A DNA stretch of 64,000 nucleotides from Tanypteryx hageni. Taxonomy: Eukaryota; Arthropoda; Insecta; Odonata; Petaluridae. The position numbers were made by a program, and so were the translations under genes. Under the pieces are notes generated by a model that did not search any database, had not been told where the DNA came from, and worked only from the letters and a program-made list of their open reading frames with translations. The stretch lies in NCBI GenBank assembly GCA_028673005.1, contig CM054116.1, positions 36,242,854 to 36,306,853 on the forward strand. The letters run 5' to 3'. Below are positions 11,176 through 22,129 of the stretch, one piece after another. Each line of letters starts with the position of its first letter. Position 1 is the stretch's first letter.

Positions 11176-11443
11176 CTCCAGATCTTTGCTGGTACATTCA
11201 GGCAATAACTGATTTCCTTTAAACCACTGAAAATGTACTTCCCCTAGAGATGGCGATTCATGGATGGAAAATGATATCTTTATATCTGACCCTTCAGGAC
11301 AAACCTCAGTATTGGGCTGTAAAGTAATTTCTGGAATTTGTGGCATGAATTCCACCTCAACTGAATCTGATACCAGCTCCTCAGAAGTTCCCTCCATCAT
11401 TCTTTGGGATATTCGACAACAGTATTCACCCACATGCTCAGGG
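11176..11443 (-). CDS. MALT1: MALT1 exon 4: end of Ig1 and most of Ig2
   Basis: 268 nt, residues 168-257. Begins with the Ig1 F-strand VGEYCCRI (second disulfide Cys at 176 or 177), then a linker, then Ig2 with EGSDIKISFSI and the core Trp in HFQWFKG (Trp 241). The residue where Ig2 should have its first disulfide Cys reads Phe 226. Acceptor is ttttcatgtaag; donor is GTATTA after ...CTGGAG, phase 0, and weak compared with consensus. Separated from exon 5 by only 124 nt. Confidence 0.85.
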
Positions 11444-11755
11444 CTTACATGAAAACAAGAAGAATATAAATAGAAAATACAGTGGGAGATCCTAAGAGTT
11501 CATTCTGCAATTTACTCAACATTATTAAACGTGCAGAGCAAAGCAAAAAGAGAAAATTTCATTTCTTATATAAGCAAAAGAAGTCACAAAATAAGAATTA
11601 AAGATAGTAAAAAGATCTATGACTGTTCAAATAACTTGAAAAACATGATTGAAACAGATATTTCATATTTGTCACATTTCAAACTTGAATAACTAGAAAT
11701 TGAATATTTTATGACCATTAACAAATTTATATGCTCTTAAAAAATTACTTCAAAT
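11444..11755. other. Start of MALT1 intron 3, nothing recognised
   Basis: AT-rich intronic sequence with no repeat or coding signal that I recognise. Confidence 0.4.
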
Positions 11756-12010
11756 AGATATGGTATTTTATTTATTTTCTCATATACATAGTAGGCAGAG
11801 AAAGTTATAATAGCAAAAAAATCAACTTCGAGATTTTGATGGAAATACACGTTTCAGGAGTTCCAGAGCCCATAAAAATGGTTTTCGACATGACATCTGT
11901 ATGTGCACTGCCCTAGAGTCCAGACAGATGAAATCGAATGATATGTTGTATTTAGGCATGACATCTTGAATAATAACTACAAAGAGATGAATAATATAGC
12001 CCAACAATGC
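11756..12010. repeat. Copy 1 of a dispersed GAGAAAGT-palindrome repeat (diverged)
   Basis: Shares, with changes, the series AAAAAATC..CGAGAT..GAAATACACGTTT and CTGTATGTG with the copies starting at 47521 and 59873. Non-coding. Confidence 0.5.
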
Positions 12011-12239
12011 CTACGGGAGTACAGACAGACATTTACTTTTCGACATTCTCGCTCAAACAGTGCAGACATTCATTTACATTATGTCATGATTTAATGCCAG
12101 GATGTGCTGCCATCTTTTGGTTTCTTCATGGAACTACATGCAAAACCCTCCACTCTTTAGAAAGGATGTTATTTTTAGCCTACTCTCCAAAAAATGGATT
12201 ATGAGATTGCCTGGGTGTCCATGTGTGTCCCCTCCCTAA

Positions 12240-12575
12240 CATCATCTTTATGAATGAAACGATTTCAACTACATTTAGTACATAAAATATGTACATATAT
12301 TAATGACCAAAATGACATATTTGGAACAGATCGACTAAGCAGGGGTACCACAATTGCCAAGTTTAACTTTTCGGTAATTATGAATTTGGAAGGAATTGGC
12401 CCAACCGATAACAACGAAATTTTGTATTAAGTAGGTGTGAAACATAAAATAACAAAATCAAGATTTTTAGTATAGATATAGAAATTCTTTTTTCATGTAT
12501 TTGTGTTGAACTGTCCACATCAATTTTAACCAAATTTAATACTTATAATACACTCATATATAGAAAACCATATTA

Positions 12576-12633
<58 letters not shown>

Positions 12634-13120
12634 AACCATATTAGCATATTTAAACCATATCAGATGAACAGGGGTGTCACCATTAAAAATTAAACTCTTT
12701 CAGTAATTAAGGATTTGGAAGGAATTGACTGAATGGATTTGAATTAATTTTTGTATATAAGATTTGCACAACATATCATAATGAAATCAAGATGTTTAAA
12801 GTGGAGCTAAGGAGCAGGGCTACCACAGTAAAAAGTTAAATAATATTTCATTTACACGTATTTCTAGAGAACTGACCTAATGGATTTTAACCAAATATAG
12901 TATATTTAATCTTCATATAAATAAATAACCAATATATTTCAACCAGGGCGACTAAACAGGGCTACCACAATATCAATATTAGAATTTTTCTGTAACTATA
13001 AATTCGAAAGGTTTTCCAAGAAATTTCGTTTGTAGGGCAAGTATAGAATGGGAAAACGAGACACGTTTAGAACTGATCAAAAAATCAGGGCTACCACAAT
13101 ATAAGGAAAAATAATTTTCT
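12240..13120 (-). repeat. Degenerate tandem repeat array, locus A, with (TA)n insert
   Basis: A block containing AGGG(G)TACCACAAT followed about 20 bp on by TTTTCGGTAATTATGAATTT and GGAAGGAATTGGCCC recurs at about 12340, 12666, 12817, 12957 and 13085. (TA)n occupies about 12577-12629 and is flanked on both sides by TATAGAAAACCATATTAGCA. The same block occurs in reverse orientation at 56.9-57.8 kb. Confidence 0.8.
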
Positions 13121-13299
13121 GATTTCAAAGCAAAGACATTAGTATACGATTATACTACGCCAAATTTGACGAAAAGCACTTCTGTACCACGGGAAACCTG
13201 TGTACACCCCTACTTCTCATATATTAAAATTGTACTGAAAGTAGACAAATTAGTCCTTTCCAGAACAACTTGTTTTTGAAACCTGCTAGTTAAAAGGTT

Positions 13300-13612
13300 A
13301 ATGTCGTCAAAATGATCAGTGGAGACAATAAGAGTGTTAAGGAAGTGACCGCTCATTTTCAATGTGGAAAAACTCAAATTTATAACCATGAAACATGAAA
13401 TTATTGAAATATATATATCGAGTAATGAAATGACATGATCAAGAAGAAAGAATGTGATACAAAATGTAACAAGCTGAACAATGTTTTATTTGAATGGTTT
13501 TTGGAAACCAGAGCCAAAAATTTCCCATCTCTGGTCCAATTCTGCAACAAAAAGCTAAAGAAACTCCAGGTATATTAAAGCTTGATGGTTTCTCTGCATC
13601 AAACAAAAAGTT
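13300..13612 (+). pseudogene. Tigger transposase N-terminal fragment
   Basis: Reads VKEVTAHFQCGKTQIYN (helix-turn-helix) near 13340-13385, then after several stops NNVLFEWFLETRAKNFP (about 13482-13530) and GILKLDGFSASN. These match the CENP-B-type DNA-binding region of Tigger transposases. Multiple breaks; abuts LINE sequence on the right. Confidence 0.65.
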
Positions 13613-15737
13613 TTAGAAAAAGACACATTTTTATATTTAATGTTTTACGTGGGGAAGCAAATGATGTTGACATAGATTTTGTTGAAAGTTGTTTCATAGA
13701 TTGCCAAATTAGAGGCTGAAAATCGCGGGATAAAGGCCGAAATGTGCCTCCTGAAAGACGCTCTATCTGCAATAAACCACTGGAAATCATAAAAATGAGG
13801 CTGTTCAATTGCAAGGTGTGAATGCAGAGTACATTAATGTAATGAAGGAGTTTTGTATGGCTGAACACACTTGGGAAGGAGCAGAGAAAGAGACCACTAT
13901 TCCAATGCCTTTTGTGCAGGATAGCAAAAATGACCAACCTCGAACTCCAATGATGGACGAGGATAGCTTCAAAACTGTAAATTACAGGAAAAGGAAATGG
14001 AAGGACTCCACAATGTTTGGATCCAACGACGAAAAACAGGATGGTGCAAATTTTACCAGTGTTCCACAGTGTGCTTGTGTCTACATCACCTGAGTGCAAA
14101 GGGACACCACGGACAATGATATCAATTCGTATCATAAAAAGAAATTTCGTGGTCACGAATTTATACGTGAAAAACTTGGGCAGAGAGAACACAGTTCACT
14201 TAAAATTGGAGCAAACTTCAGCCTTATTGACGATTTGTTCAAAAGTGCAACATGGCCTACTGGTGTGTCAGTGTGAAAGTTTATAACTAGGAAAACCAGA
14301 GATAAAAGTGCAAACCAAAAATGGGTTACTAATGATGCTACTACCAATGGGTTGGGTGTCAGTGATGATAATAGTGGTGCTAGTGAACCTCCTGCCACAG
14401 TACAAGCAGCTTAAGCTGGTCACTACCAAGAAAAATCGGTCTCGGCCTCAAAAACAGAGACAGAGTCCAATTTTTCTCATAAGGAAATAGTAGTGCATAA
14501 TATGGACAAAACATTGATCCCTCCCACTACTGGTGTTTCAACCAGAAGTCAAGCTGGTATCACGAAGACAAAGCCCAAGCTGAACTGACTAAAAAATGGT
14601 GATAAGTTATCAAACTTTTTTATAGAATGTGCAATCTCTTAGGAATAAGAGTTATGCCCTTCAAGTCCTTCTGCAAGAACTGAGATCTTACGTCTCATTA
14701 TTTTCCAAACACTGGCTAACCACAGACGAAATTTCAGTTTTTAATATCCAAGGATATGATCTAATTTTGTCTCATTGCCGTCATCAGGCTAAAGGTGGTG
14801 GAGTAGCCATTTATGCTAAGTCTGAATTAGATATTAAGTACCTAAAATTTGATGAAAGTGTTGATAAAATTTTTGAATGCTGTGTGGAAATCTTGAAAGC
14901 CATTCACCTTACATATGCTCTTATCTGTTTATATAAGGCTCCTAGTGGTAATATCAAAGATTTCCTTGTGACTCTTCATGATGCCATTTTAAATACTTCA
15001 TCTAAAAATGTTAATAGTTTGTTGTTACTGGGTGACTTCAATATTGACTTCTTGAAAGATTCAGCAAACAAGTTAGATCTCTCTAATTTTTTATACACTT
15101 TTGGCTTTCAAGTTATAAATCATGAACCCACAAGGATAACCTCCCAATCTTCCTCCCTTATTGACTTAGCAATATCTGATATAGCCATTACTGAATTATC
15201 TTGCTATACCCTGTTTACTCTCTGACCACTTTGCTATTAATGTTCTCTTGAAGTCTTCAGAAGTCAGGTACTACTAATCCTAGGTTTATACCTAAATGTG
15301 TCTTTAATCAATGCTCAATTAAGAAATTCTGTGACCTGATCTCCAAGGAATCTTCAAAGAGAAAATTTTATTCTGACTTTATTGCAATGAGTCCATTTTT
15401 ACATAACTTGCACTATACAAGTAAATTTACTGATCCCACTCTACGAGGCTTCTACCAGCAGTCTCTCAAAGAATTCAAACTGCTTGTCCTGGATTTCCAT
15501 AGGACAGCCATTTACAAATATATCAACTAATCAACTAATGTTTCTAAATCTGCCTGGAATTTTATTAAATGAAATATTAAATCAGTAACTAAATGTAAAT
15601 ATCAGGAATGTGTATATAACTTTTCATGATCACCCCTTATCCAATCCAGATAAAATAGCAAATTATTTTAACTCTCAGTTTTGCCAATCAACTCCTGTTG
15701 TCCCCCTGCCAACCACTCCCTGTTCTTCCACATCCAC
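13613..15737 (+). mobile_element. LINE A, segment 1: ORF1-like region and AP endonuclease
   Basis: Segment 1 of a non-LTR retrotransposon that resumes at 16782 and at 20170. An ORF1-like part (about 13680-14620) has a possible coiled coil (IAKLEAENRGIKAEMCLLKD) and several breaks. 14629-15225 encodes an endonuclease with LFSKHWLTTDEI, GGGVAIYAK and LLLLGDFNIDF. Further in-frame pieces run to about 15735, where a 1.04-kb insertion interrupts it. Confidence 0.8.
14629..15225 (+). CDS. Non-LTR retrotransposon endonuclease fragment (LINE A)
   Basis: 198 codons matching the exonuclease-endonuclease-phosphatase domain that nicks target DNA in LINEs. GDFNIDF carries the catalytic Asp/Asn pair, and SSLIDLAIS matches the conserved late Asp motif. 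The N-terminal motif with Glu is disrupted (LFSKHWL is retained). A shift after 15220 separates it from the SDHFAI motif, visible in the next frame. Fragment of a dead element. Confidence 0.8.
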   Translation: MQSLRNKSYALQVLLQELRSYVSLFSKHWLTTDEISVFNIQGYDLILSHCRHQAKGGGVAIYAKSELDIKYLKFDESVDKIFECCVEILKAIHLTYALICLYKAPSGNIKDFLVTLHDAILNTSSKNVNSLLLLGDFNIDFLKDSANKLDLSNFLYTFGFQVINHEPTRITSQSSSLIDLAISDIAITELSCYTLFTL

Positions 15738-16781
15738 TTCACATTATAATCAGGTACCAGAACCGTAACATAACGATACCTGATAACGTAATAATAATGC
15801 TCAATTCTCACTTGGTAAGATAACGTTCCAATATTTTTAATAACATACAATGTTATAATGACCAATAACATGTTGATATTGTTATGTTATGACAACTACA
15901 TACCTTTTTCTCATCCCCTCGTATATACCAGTGTTTCTCTGACTTTTTAAATTGCAGACAAGCATGGAGCTTTAAAAGCTTCTGTGGACCAGTCCCTAAT
16001 ACTTGACCTTAATAACATAAATTTCTTTAATTACCATATTTAGCATAAAATATAATGCCCGTAGCGACCTCGCTCAATACTACACCTAACACTGCACACC
16101 TGCAGACAAACCCTCCCAGAATGCAGAGGCTTTGGCTAACCATATATAAGAATATATACTACTACCTAATACTTTGTGGACCTGTGAGAAAGGACTCGCG
16201 AACCTGTGAGAAAGAACAGCCCACAGTTTGAGAAACTCTGATATATACTATGACACTACATGCTTCCGACATCTTGTGGTTTATTTCGGAAATTCGCAAA
16301 ATAGTTGATGAATTGGTAGCACAGTTAATAAATTCTATAAATAGCAGTATGGCAGTACTTACTGTTTCTATCATCACACATTAAATTTTGTGGTTAATAT
16401 ACAATAGAAAATTGTTGTATATAAACTTAGATATTTTTGTCTATTTTCCAAAAAGTTGTTTTTCTAAGTTCAATATAATTTCTAATGCTTTCTTAATATA
16501 ATATTTGTCACCCCAGATGCCTCAACAACAAACACACAAGATTTGATAAATATACAGTGTTCATATTTTAAATGTTATCTTATAGTGATTATTATTACAC
16601 ATCATATGTTTATTATTACAACAATATTTTACTGCAGTTAACATGCTATCATAATGTTTTATATCTTATCCAATAATTTATTTAATAATTTTATGTTGCA
16701 ATTTATTGTTTTCTATAACATTATCAAATACCGTAACATTATAAATCGTTATTCTGTCCCTGATTATAATTCACTTTTTAT
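15738..16781. mobile_element. 1.04-kb insertion with ATTATAATCAGG inverted ends splitting LINE A
   Basis: Left end ATTATAATCAGGTACC and right end, on the other strand, ATTATAATCAGGGACAG. Further inverted similarity (AACGATA, CCGTAACAT) continues inwards. TCAC follows the right end and precedes the left end. The LINE reading frame stops before it (TSTSH) and resumes after it (SLFIFPTNPHE). No coding content; a hAT MITE is nested within. Confidence 0.55.
15929..16240. mobile_element. hAT-type MITE nested in the 15738-16781 insertion
   Basis: Ends CAGTGTTTCTCTGAC and, on the other strand, CAGAGTTTCTCAAAC. Flanks GTATATAC (15921-15928) and ATATATAC (16241-16248) match 7/8. 312 bp, non-coding. 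Confidence 0.75.
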
Positions 16782-17025
16782 ATTTCCAACAAATCCCCAC
16801 GAAACCAAACATATAGTTTCTTCTTTTGGTAACAATTGGTCTTCAGATCTTGATGAGGTCTCCATGCCAATTATTAAAGCAGCTGTAAGCTACATTGCTA
16901 TTCCTTTATCTCATATCATATACTTATCTTTTCTTGAAAGCAGTTCCCTTCTTATCACAAATCTGCATGTTTCTCCAATCTCTAACCAATATAGAAAAAT
17001 ATACTCCATAAATGGAATACACAGA
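16782..17025 (+). mobile_element. LINE A, segment 2: start of reverse transcriptase
   Basis: Reads PTNPHETKHIVSSFGNNWSS then DEVSMPIIKAAVSYIAIPLS and IIYLSFLESS, the early RT region of non-LTR elements (GxDxI...I..PLxxIxNxS). It stops near 17000 before mariner sequence and resumes at about 20170. Confidence 0.7.
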
Positions 17026-18215
17026 AATTTCAAAGGTGTTCTTAATGGCAAAAAAGAAATGAGACTATGTCAATAAAACTTTTATTATTGAAAAATTACA
17101 GAATTCAAAGGTTATCAAATTAGTCCCCATTAGCTCAAATGCACTTCTTCATTCTCTTTTTCCCTGCTTCAAAACATTTTTGGAAATCCTCTTCAGGAAT
17201 GCTTTTTAGGTGCTCTGACGTACACCTCTTTATGTGCTCCATGTCGTCAAAATGGATTCCTTTCATGAAAATTTTTAGTTTTGGAAACAGAAAAGTCACA
17301 ACCGGCGAGATCTGGGGAATAGGTTGGGTGTTCCATTGTTCTGATTTGCTTTTGGGCCAAAAATTGCTTCACTTATAATGCTGAATGAGAAGGAGCGTTG
17401 TCGTGATGAAGAATCCACTTGTGGGGCCACAGCTTCAGTCTTTTATGACGGTCTTTTTCTCTTAAACGCTCCAGAACATCTTTGTAGAAGTATTGATTGA
17501 CCATTTGTCCTGCTGGAAGATGTTCGCGGTGCACAATACCTTTAGTGCCAAAAAACACAATCAACATAGTCTTCACTTTGGAGCGTGACATTCTTGCCTT
17601 CTTCAGTCGGGGAGACGTGGTCGTTGTCCACTGGAGGCTTTGTCTTTTAGTTTCGGGGTCGTACTGGAATTCCCATGACTCGTCACCAGTGAAAACATTG
17701 CTCAGAAAGTCTGCTTCTTTTCCAATTCGTTCAAGAAGGTCAGAGCAGAGATTTCGACTACATTTTTTGGTCATGCGTCAGAACTTTGGGCACCATCTTC
17801 GCACACACCTTCCTCGTGTCCAAATCTTCGATCAAAATTTCGCGAATTGATTCCTTATTCATTTTTAGCATCTCAGCCATCATTCTAAACATTAATCGGC
17901 GCTCGCTGTTCACCAAATTTCGAACTTTTTCGACGTTTTCATCGGTTTTTGTGGTTTTGGATCATCATGTGCGTCTTCTCGACCGTCCAGAAATCTTTTA
18001 TGCCACTCAAATACGTGAGCACGAGTCATTGTTTTGTCAGCATAAACATTTTTCAACATATCGTAAGTTTCAGTTGAGGTTTTGTTGAATTTAGCTAAAA
18101 TTTTTGTTAACGCGCTGCTCTAAATTTCTATCGCACATCTTCCGGCAAGGGCGATAAAACGTCTTACACAACAGGTGTAACACAACAGGTGTAACACAAA
18201 CGGGTGTAACACAAA
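17026..18215 (-). mobile_element. mariner-family transposon (decayed) interrupting LINE A
   Basis: Minus-strand transposase readable from about 18130 to 17140. Exact terminal repeats not found. Near the 5' side three to four copies of ACAACAGGTGTAAC sit in tandem (about 18170-18212). Confidence 0.7.
17140..18130 (-). pseudogene. mariner transposase (DD34D type), frame-broken
   Basis: N-terminal HTH piece TMTRAHVFEWHKRFLDGRED (about 18030-17970), then breaks at 17780-17900, then a 133-codon frame at 17373-17774 with FTGDESWEFQYDPETKRQS (first Asp) and WILHHDNAPSHSA (second Asp). After another stop comes HPTYSPDLAGCDF (third Asp). The motif spacing fits mariner. Not functional as it stands. 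Confidence 0.85.
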
Positions 18216-18405
18216 CACCATTTACCCGATTCGAACATGAGAGCGCTTATTGGAACCAGGAAGGACCACACTAAACAACTTTGTAATCTAATTGTGGAGG
18301 AGGTATTGCATAAGCTAATCGTTCAATCTCGTTTCTTTCTTGCCACACCTCGTACGTATGAAACGGTATCGAAAGATTTTGATCTCCGAAACTATGTCGT
18401 AATTA

Positions 18406-19829
18406 CAGTTGAATCCCGATTTAAGGTTTCTCCATTTAAGGATTTCCCGCATTTAAGGTTGTTTTTTGTGGTCCCGACCAAAGCTCCATAGCTCGTATTA
18501 TACCACCCGATTTAGTGTTTCTCGATTTTGTGAATTGCCCGCATTTAAGGGTCAAAATTCTCGTCTCTATATGGGCATCGCCTCGATTTAAGGTGAGTTT
18601 ACATTATGCGACGCAACAATATATCATTTAGTGGAGTTGTAATGTAATAATTCACACTATCCATCAACGACGCAGCACATACTGGCATTGTTACATTAAA
18701 AGTACTCAAATAATTAATATTTTGCCGTGCCGTGTCTTCTCAATCCACCTTTAGTACTTAAGTCATTTGTTACGTACGTTACGAAGATGTCATTACGTGA
18801 ACATGGATTTGTTTTGTTAAAATTCGTTGACCGAATCCAATTTTGGTTAAAATCGAACAATAATAAGGACCACTTTACATGAAGACCTACATGTATTTTA
18901 CAACGTATTTCGCAATCACCTCGTTAAATACTCAGGGAACAAAAGTTCAATAAAATAATTAAATACAGATTTTTTGTCAAATAACTTTTCCCGTAAAACG
19001 TAAGGTTTACAATAAATATAAAGAAAAGGAAATTAGCGTGTTTACGTAATTTTACGATTTTTGATGTTCTTCTGTTCATTTAAAAAAATATTAATTAAAA
19101 ATGTTCCAACTAAGGAGCATCTGGAGATATTTTAATAAAATTTGGTATTGGGGAGCTTTACTAAAATTTGTTGGCCGATTTCAATTTTGGTTAAAATCGG
19201 ATTACAATAACGACCACTTCACATGAAGACCTTCATGTAGCTTACAATGTACACTCGGGATCCGCTGGATGTATTTTGATGAAATTTGGTATTGGGAAGT
19301 TTTACTAAAATTGGTCGACTGATTTTAATTTTAGTTAAAATTGGACTACTATAACTACCACTTCATGTATACATGAAATTTGGTATTGGGAAGTTTTACT
19401 AAAATTTGTCAATGGATTCCGATTTTTGTTAAAATCGGAAGATAATTAGGACCACTTTACATGAAGAACTACATGTAGCTTACAGTGTATGTTTCAACTC
19501 GAGAACCACAGGACGTATTTTGATGAAATTTGGTAGTGGAAATTTTACTAAAATTTGTCGATCTCAAAGAATGCATTTGGAAACGATTTACTCTGACATG
19601 GAGTACACCTTTCCATACTTGTTTATTCCATATAAAAAGCCTGTAACTTGACAGGAAGTTTACCTTTCAATTAATCTGTACTCTTAATATTTGTTTCAAT
19701 TAATAATAATTTTATATTAATAAACTGCCGTTTAATCTTTCAATTTTAGACTAACCCCATTTAAGGTATTACTCGATTTAAGGTACAAAAAACTTGTCCC
19801 CAGGCAAATGTTAAATGGGGATTCCACTG
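18406..19829. mobile_element. Tigger-like non-autonomous element, 1.4 kb, with internal tandem repeats
   Basis: Ends CAGTTGAATCCCGATTTAAG and, on the other strand, CAGTGGAATCCCCATTTAA, flanked by TA (18404-18405, 19830-19831). Multiple sub-terminal ATTTAAGG motifs. Lies between LINE A segments 2 and 3. Confidence 0.85.
18800..19565 (+). repeat. Degenerate tandem repeat inside the Tigger-like element
   Basis: Three to four units of about 150-200 bp, each holding GAAATTTGGTATTGGGAAG, ACTAAAATTTGT, TTGGTTAAAATCGGA and CATGAAGACCTACATGTA in the same order. Non-coding minisatellite. Confidence 0.75.
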
Positions 19830-20169
19830 TATGTGATCTCACAGACTATCTTGTAGTAAATGCTGTTCTCAATTCGAATAAATTTTTTAATCTATACCTC
19901 ATAGATCATATAAGATCATGGGAGAGAAAAGAAAGGTATTTAATTGTTGCTTGAAGGGTGTCATTTAACAAGATATGAGTATAATTTCATTCAAAGTAAT
20001 TATGTAAAGTGGAAGTTCTAATTTACGGATTCAGTTCAAAATCACAACTGCGCAATAAATTTTAATAATGATCACTTGTACTTAATTTAATTAAAATCCA
20101 TCCAGCAGTTTAGGAGATGAAATTTACGATGGATGGACGAGACATGCCCATAAGATGTTCTGCTACTAC

Positions 20170-20810
20170 CGCTTTGCTGGTCAAGAATTCCTAAAAAGAT
20201 TCACTTTCCAACTCTGAAAATTACAGACCTATCTCAGACTTTTGTCTTTTCTAAAATTTTTGAAAAACATTTTATAACCGTGTGGTTTTTTTTTAGAATC
20301 TTTCATTTACTCAATGAATCCCAGCATGGCTTCAGAAAAGCTAGGTCTACAACATCTGCATCTTTTCAACTAATTAATCAGATTCACCAAGCTTTAAATA
20401 ATAAGCAACCTACTATTGGTGTTTTTTTATGATTTAACTATAGCTTTTGACAGCACTGACCCTAAAATTTTATTCCTTAAACTTAAAAACTTAGGTATCC
20501 AAGGAAGGACATGCCTTAAACTGGATTATAACCTTTCTTTCTGACAGGTAACAGGTTGTCAAATTCACCCAATGCACCTATAGAGGGATAATTAATACCA
20601 AGTCCAAACCATTAATTGTAACAAGCGGAGTCCCTAAAGGGTCCATTTTAAGGTCTTTGCTTTTTATTATTTTTACAAATGATCTTCCTAGCCACTTGTC
20701 TCACTGTAAGCCCCTTTTGTACGCTGATGATACCTCATCTGATAATTTCCAACAAATAAATTTTTCCAATTCCTCTATCCAAGGTATGGTACAATGTGAG
20801 TATTGATAGT
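20170..20810 (+). mobile_element. LINE A, segment 3: reverse transcriptase core
   Basis: Broken frames read NYRPISDF, FSKIFEKHF, NESQHGFRKARSTTSAS, then GVPKGSIL..LLFIIFTNDL and PLLYADDTS, the catalytic YADD box. Same orientation and next in order after segments 1 and 2. Several stops and shifts. The thumb and 3' end are missing; a Tigger fragment follows. Confidence 0.8.
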
Positions 20811-20911
20811 AATTTCTCTGCAATATGCTTGCGTCTACATTTATATTCGCAGAAGACATTGAATTCTACAAAGTATACATATATCTATGTGACCAATCAA
20901 ACATTTAGGTT

Positions 20912-21325
20912 ACGTCCACGGAGGCCGTGAAATGGAGATTAAGAGTAGGGAAGACTGACCAGGTGACTATTCCAGCAGGCATGAAATCTATGCTACAGCC
21001 ACTAGACGTTTGCATTAATTGTCCCTTTAAAGCGCACTTGAAAAACTTGACACAGAGTGGATGGCAAGTGCTGTACACAAAACAATGCCGACAGGGAAAA
21101 TAAAGAAACTTGGGTTGTCACAGATCTGCAAATGGATCCTGGCTGCATGTAATTTGATTCCAGAGGACACAGTAGTCAAACGTTTCAAGAAATGCTGCAT
21201 TACTAATGAGAGTGACTTGTTTGGGACAGTGAAGATGATGCGACTTTGTTAGGAGAGCAAACTAGCAGTGATGAAGATTAAAGACGGGAAGAAAGAGTGG
21301 GGCACATTATCAGCGTTCTTGGATT
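20912..21325 (+). pseudogene. Tigger/POGK-like transposase, C-terminal DDE part
   Basis: Reads EAVKWRLRVGKTDQVTIPAG then MKSMLQPLDVCINCPFKAHL, followed after a shift by a 63-codon frame (21061-21252) with LGLSQICKWILAACNLIP and FKKCCITNESD. This is the DDE and C-terminal region of the POGK-like family whose N-terminal half appears at 9012-9695. The intervening DNA includes MALT1 exons, so the two are separate copies. Confidence 0.75.
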
Positions 21326-22126
21326 CTGAAAAGTTTGTGTCAGATGGGGTTGTCTGATGAGATGAAAGCTGAACGAGTCCGAGTTTCACGTGAACTTCTG
21401 ACACGTTTTAAAGAGGAAGGTGAGGCATTTCTAAAGATGATCACAGGTGATGAAAAGTGGGCGCATCATTATGACCCTGAGAACAAAAGACAGTCTATGG
21501 AATACTGCCACAAAGAATTGCTGCAGCCAAAAAAATTCAAAACATGAACCTCTGCTGGGAAAATCATGTTGACTGTGTTCTGGAATTATGAAGGTGTGCT
21601 CACTAATTCCCTGGAAAAGGGCACTACAATTAACTCTGTATGTTATATTGAAATGCAGACAAATCTTAAAAGATGAATCAAGAGGAAGGGGGCAAAAAGT
21701 GATGAAATCGTGCTTCAACATGACAATGCCAGACCTCACACAAGTGCAGCCACAACTGATGCCATTGAACATTTGGGGTTTACAGTGCTGCCACATCCTC
21801 CCTACAGCCCAGACCTTGCCCCTAGCGAATTCCACTTGTTCCCAAAACTAAAGGAATACCTGAGGGGCCAAAACTTCAGCTCTGATGAAGAGGTGAAGGC
21901 TGCAGTAAGGCAGTGGTTTCAAAAAAAAGTCTGTTTTTTTCAGGATAGAGTTAAAAAACTTGTACATCATTGGCAGAAGTGTATTGATGTTGGAGGTGAT
22001 TATGTGGAAAAGTAGTTATGTAGAGTTTTAAATAAAGGATACAGGTACATTTTCTTTTGTTTCATTTAAATATCTTTCCCTTCATTATTTATTCAGTTGG
22101 AGGCAAAACTTTTCAGCCCACCCTCA
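21326..22126 (+). mobile_element. mariner element fragment, 5' part missing, 3' end present
   Basis: Transposase pieces at 21335-22015, then a right terminus ending GCCCACCCTCA before TA at 22127-22128; read inwards from the end it is TGAGGGTGGGCTGAAAAGTT, mariner-like. The left end is lost at the junction with the Tigger fragment. Confidence 0.8.
21335..22015 (+). pseudogene. mariner transposase, two frames, third acidic residue is Glu
   Basis: First frame (21335-21547) has MITGDEKWAHHYDPENKRQS (first Asp). After a stop and shifts a 101-codon frame (21710-22015) has MLQHDNARPHTS (second Asp) and PPYSPDLAPSEFHLFPKLKE, where the mariner third Asp reads Glu. It ends with a normal C-terminus (HHWQKCIDVGGDYVEK). 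The break near 21550-21700 disables it. Confidence 0.85.
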
Positions 22127-22129
22127 TAC

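Noticed and set aside
9012..21325. A single Tigger element whose halves lie at 9.0 and 20.9 kb
   Set aside because: MALT1 exons 4 and 5 lie between the halves, so they are better read as two separate copies.
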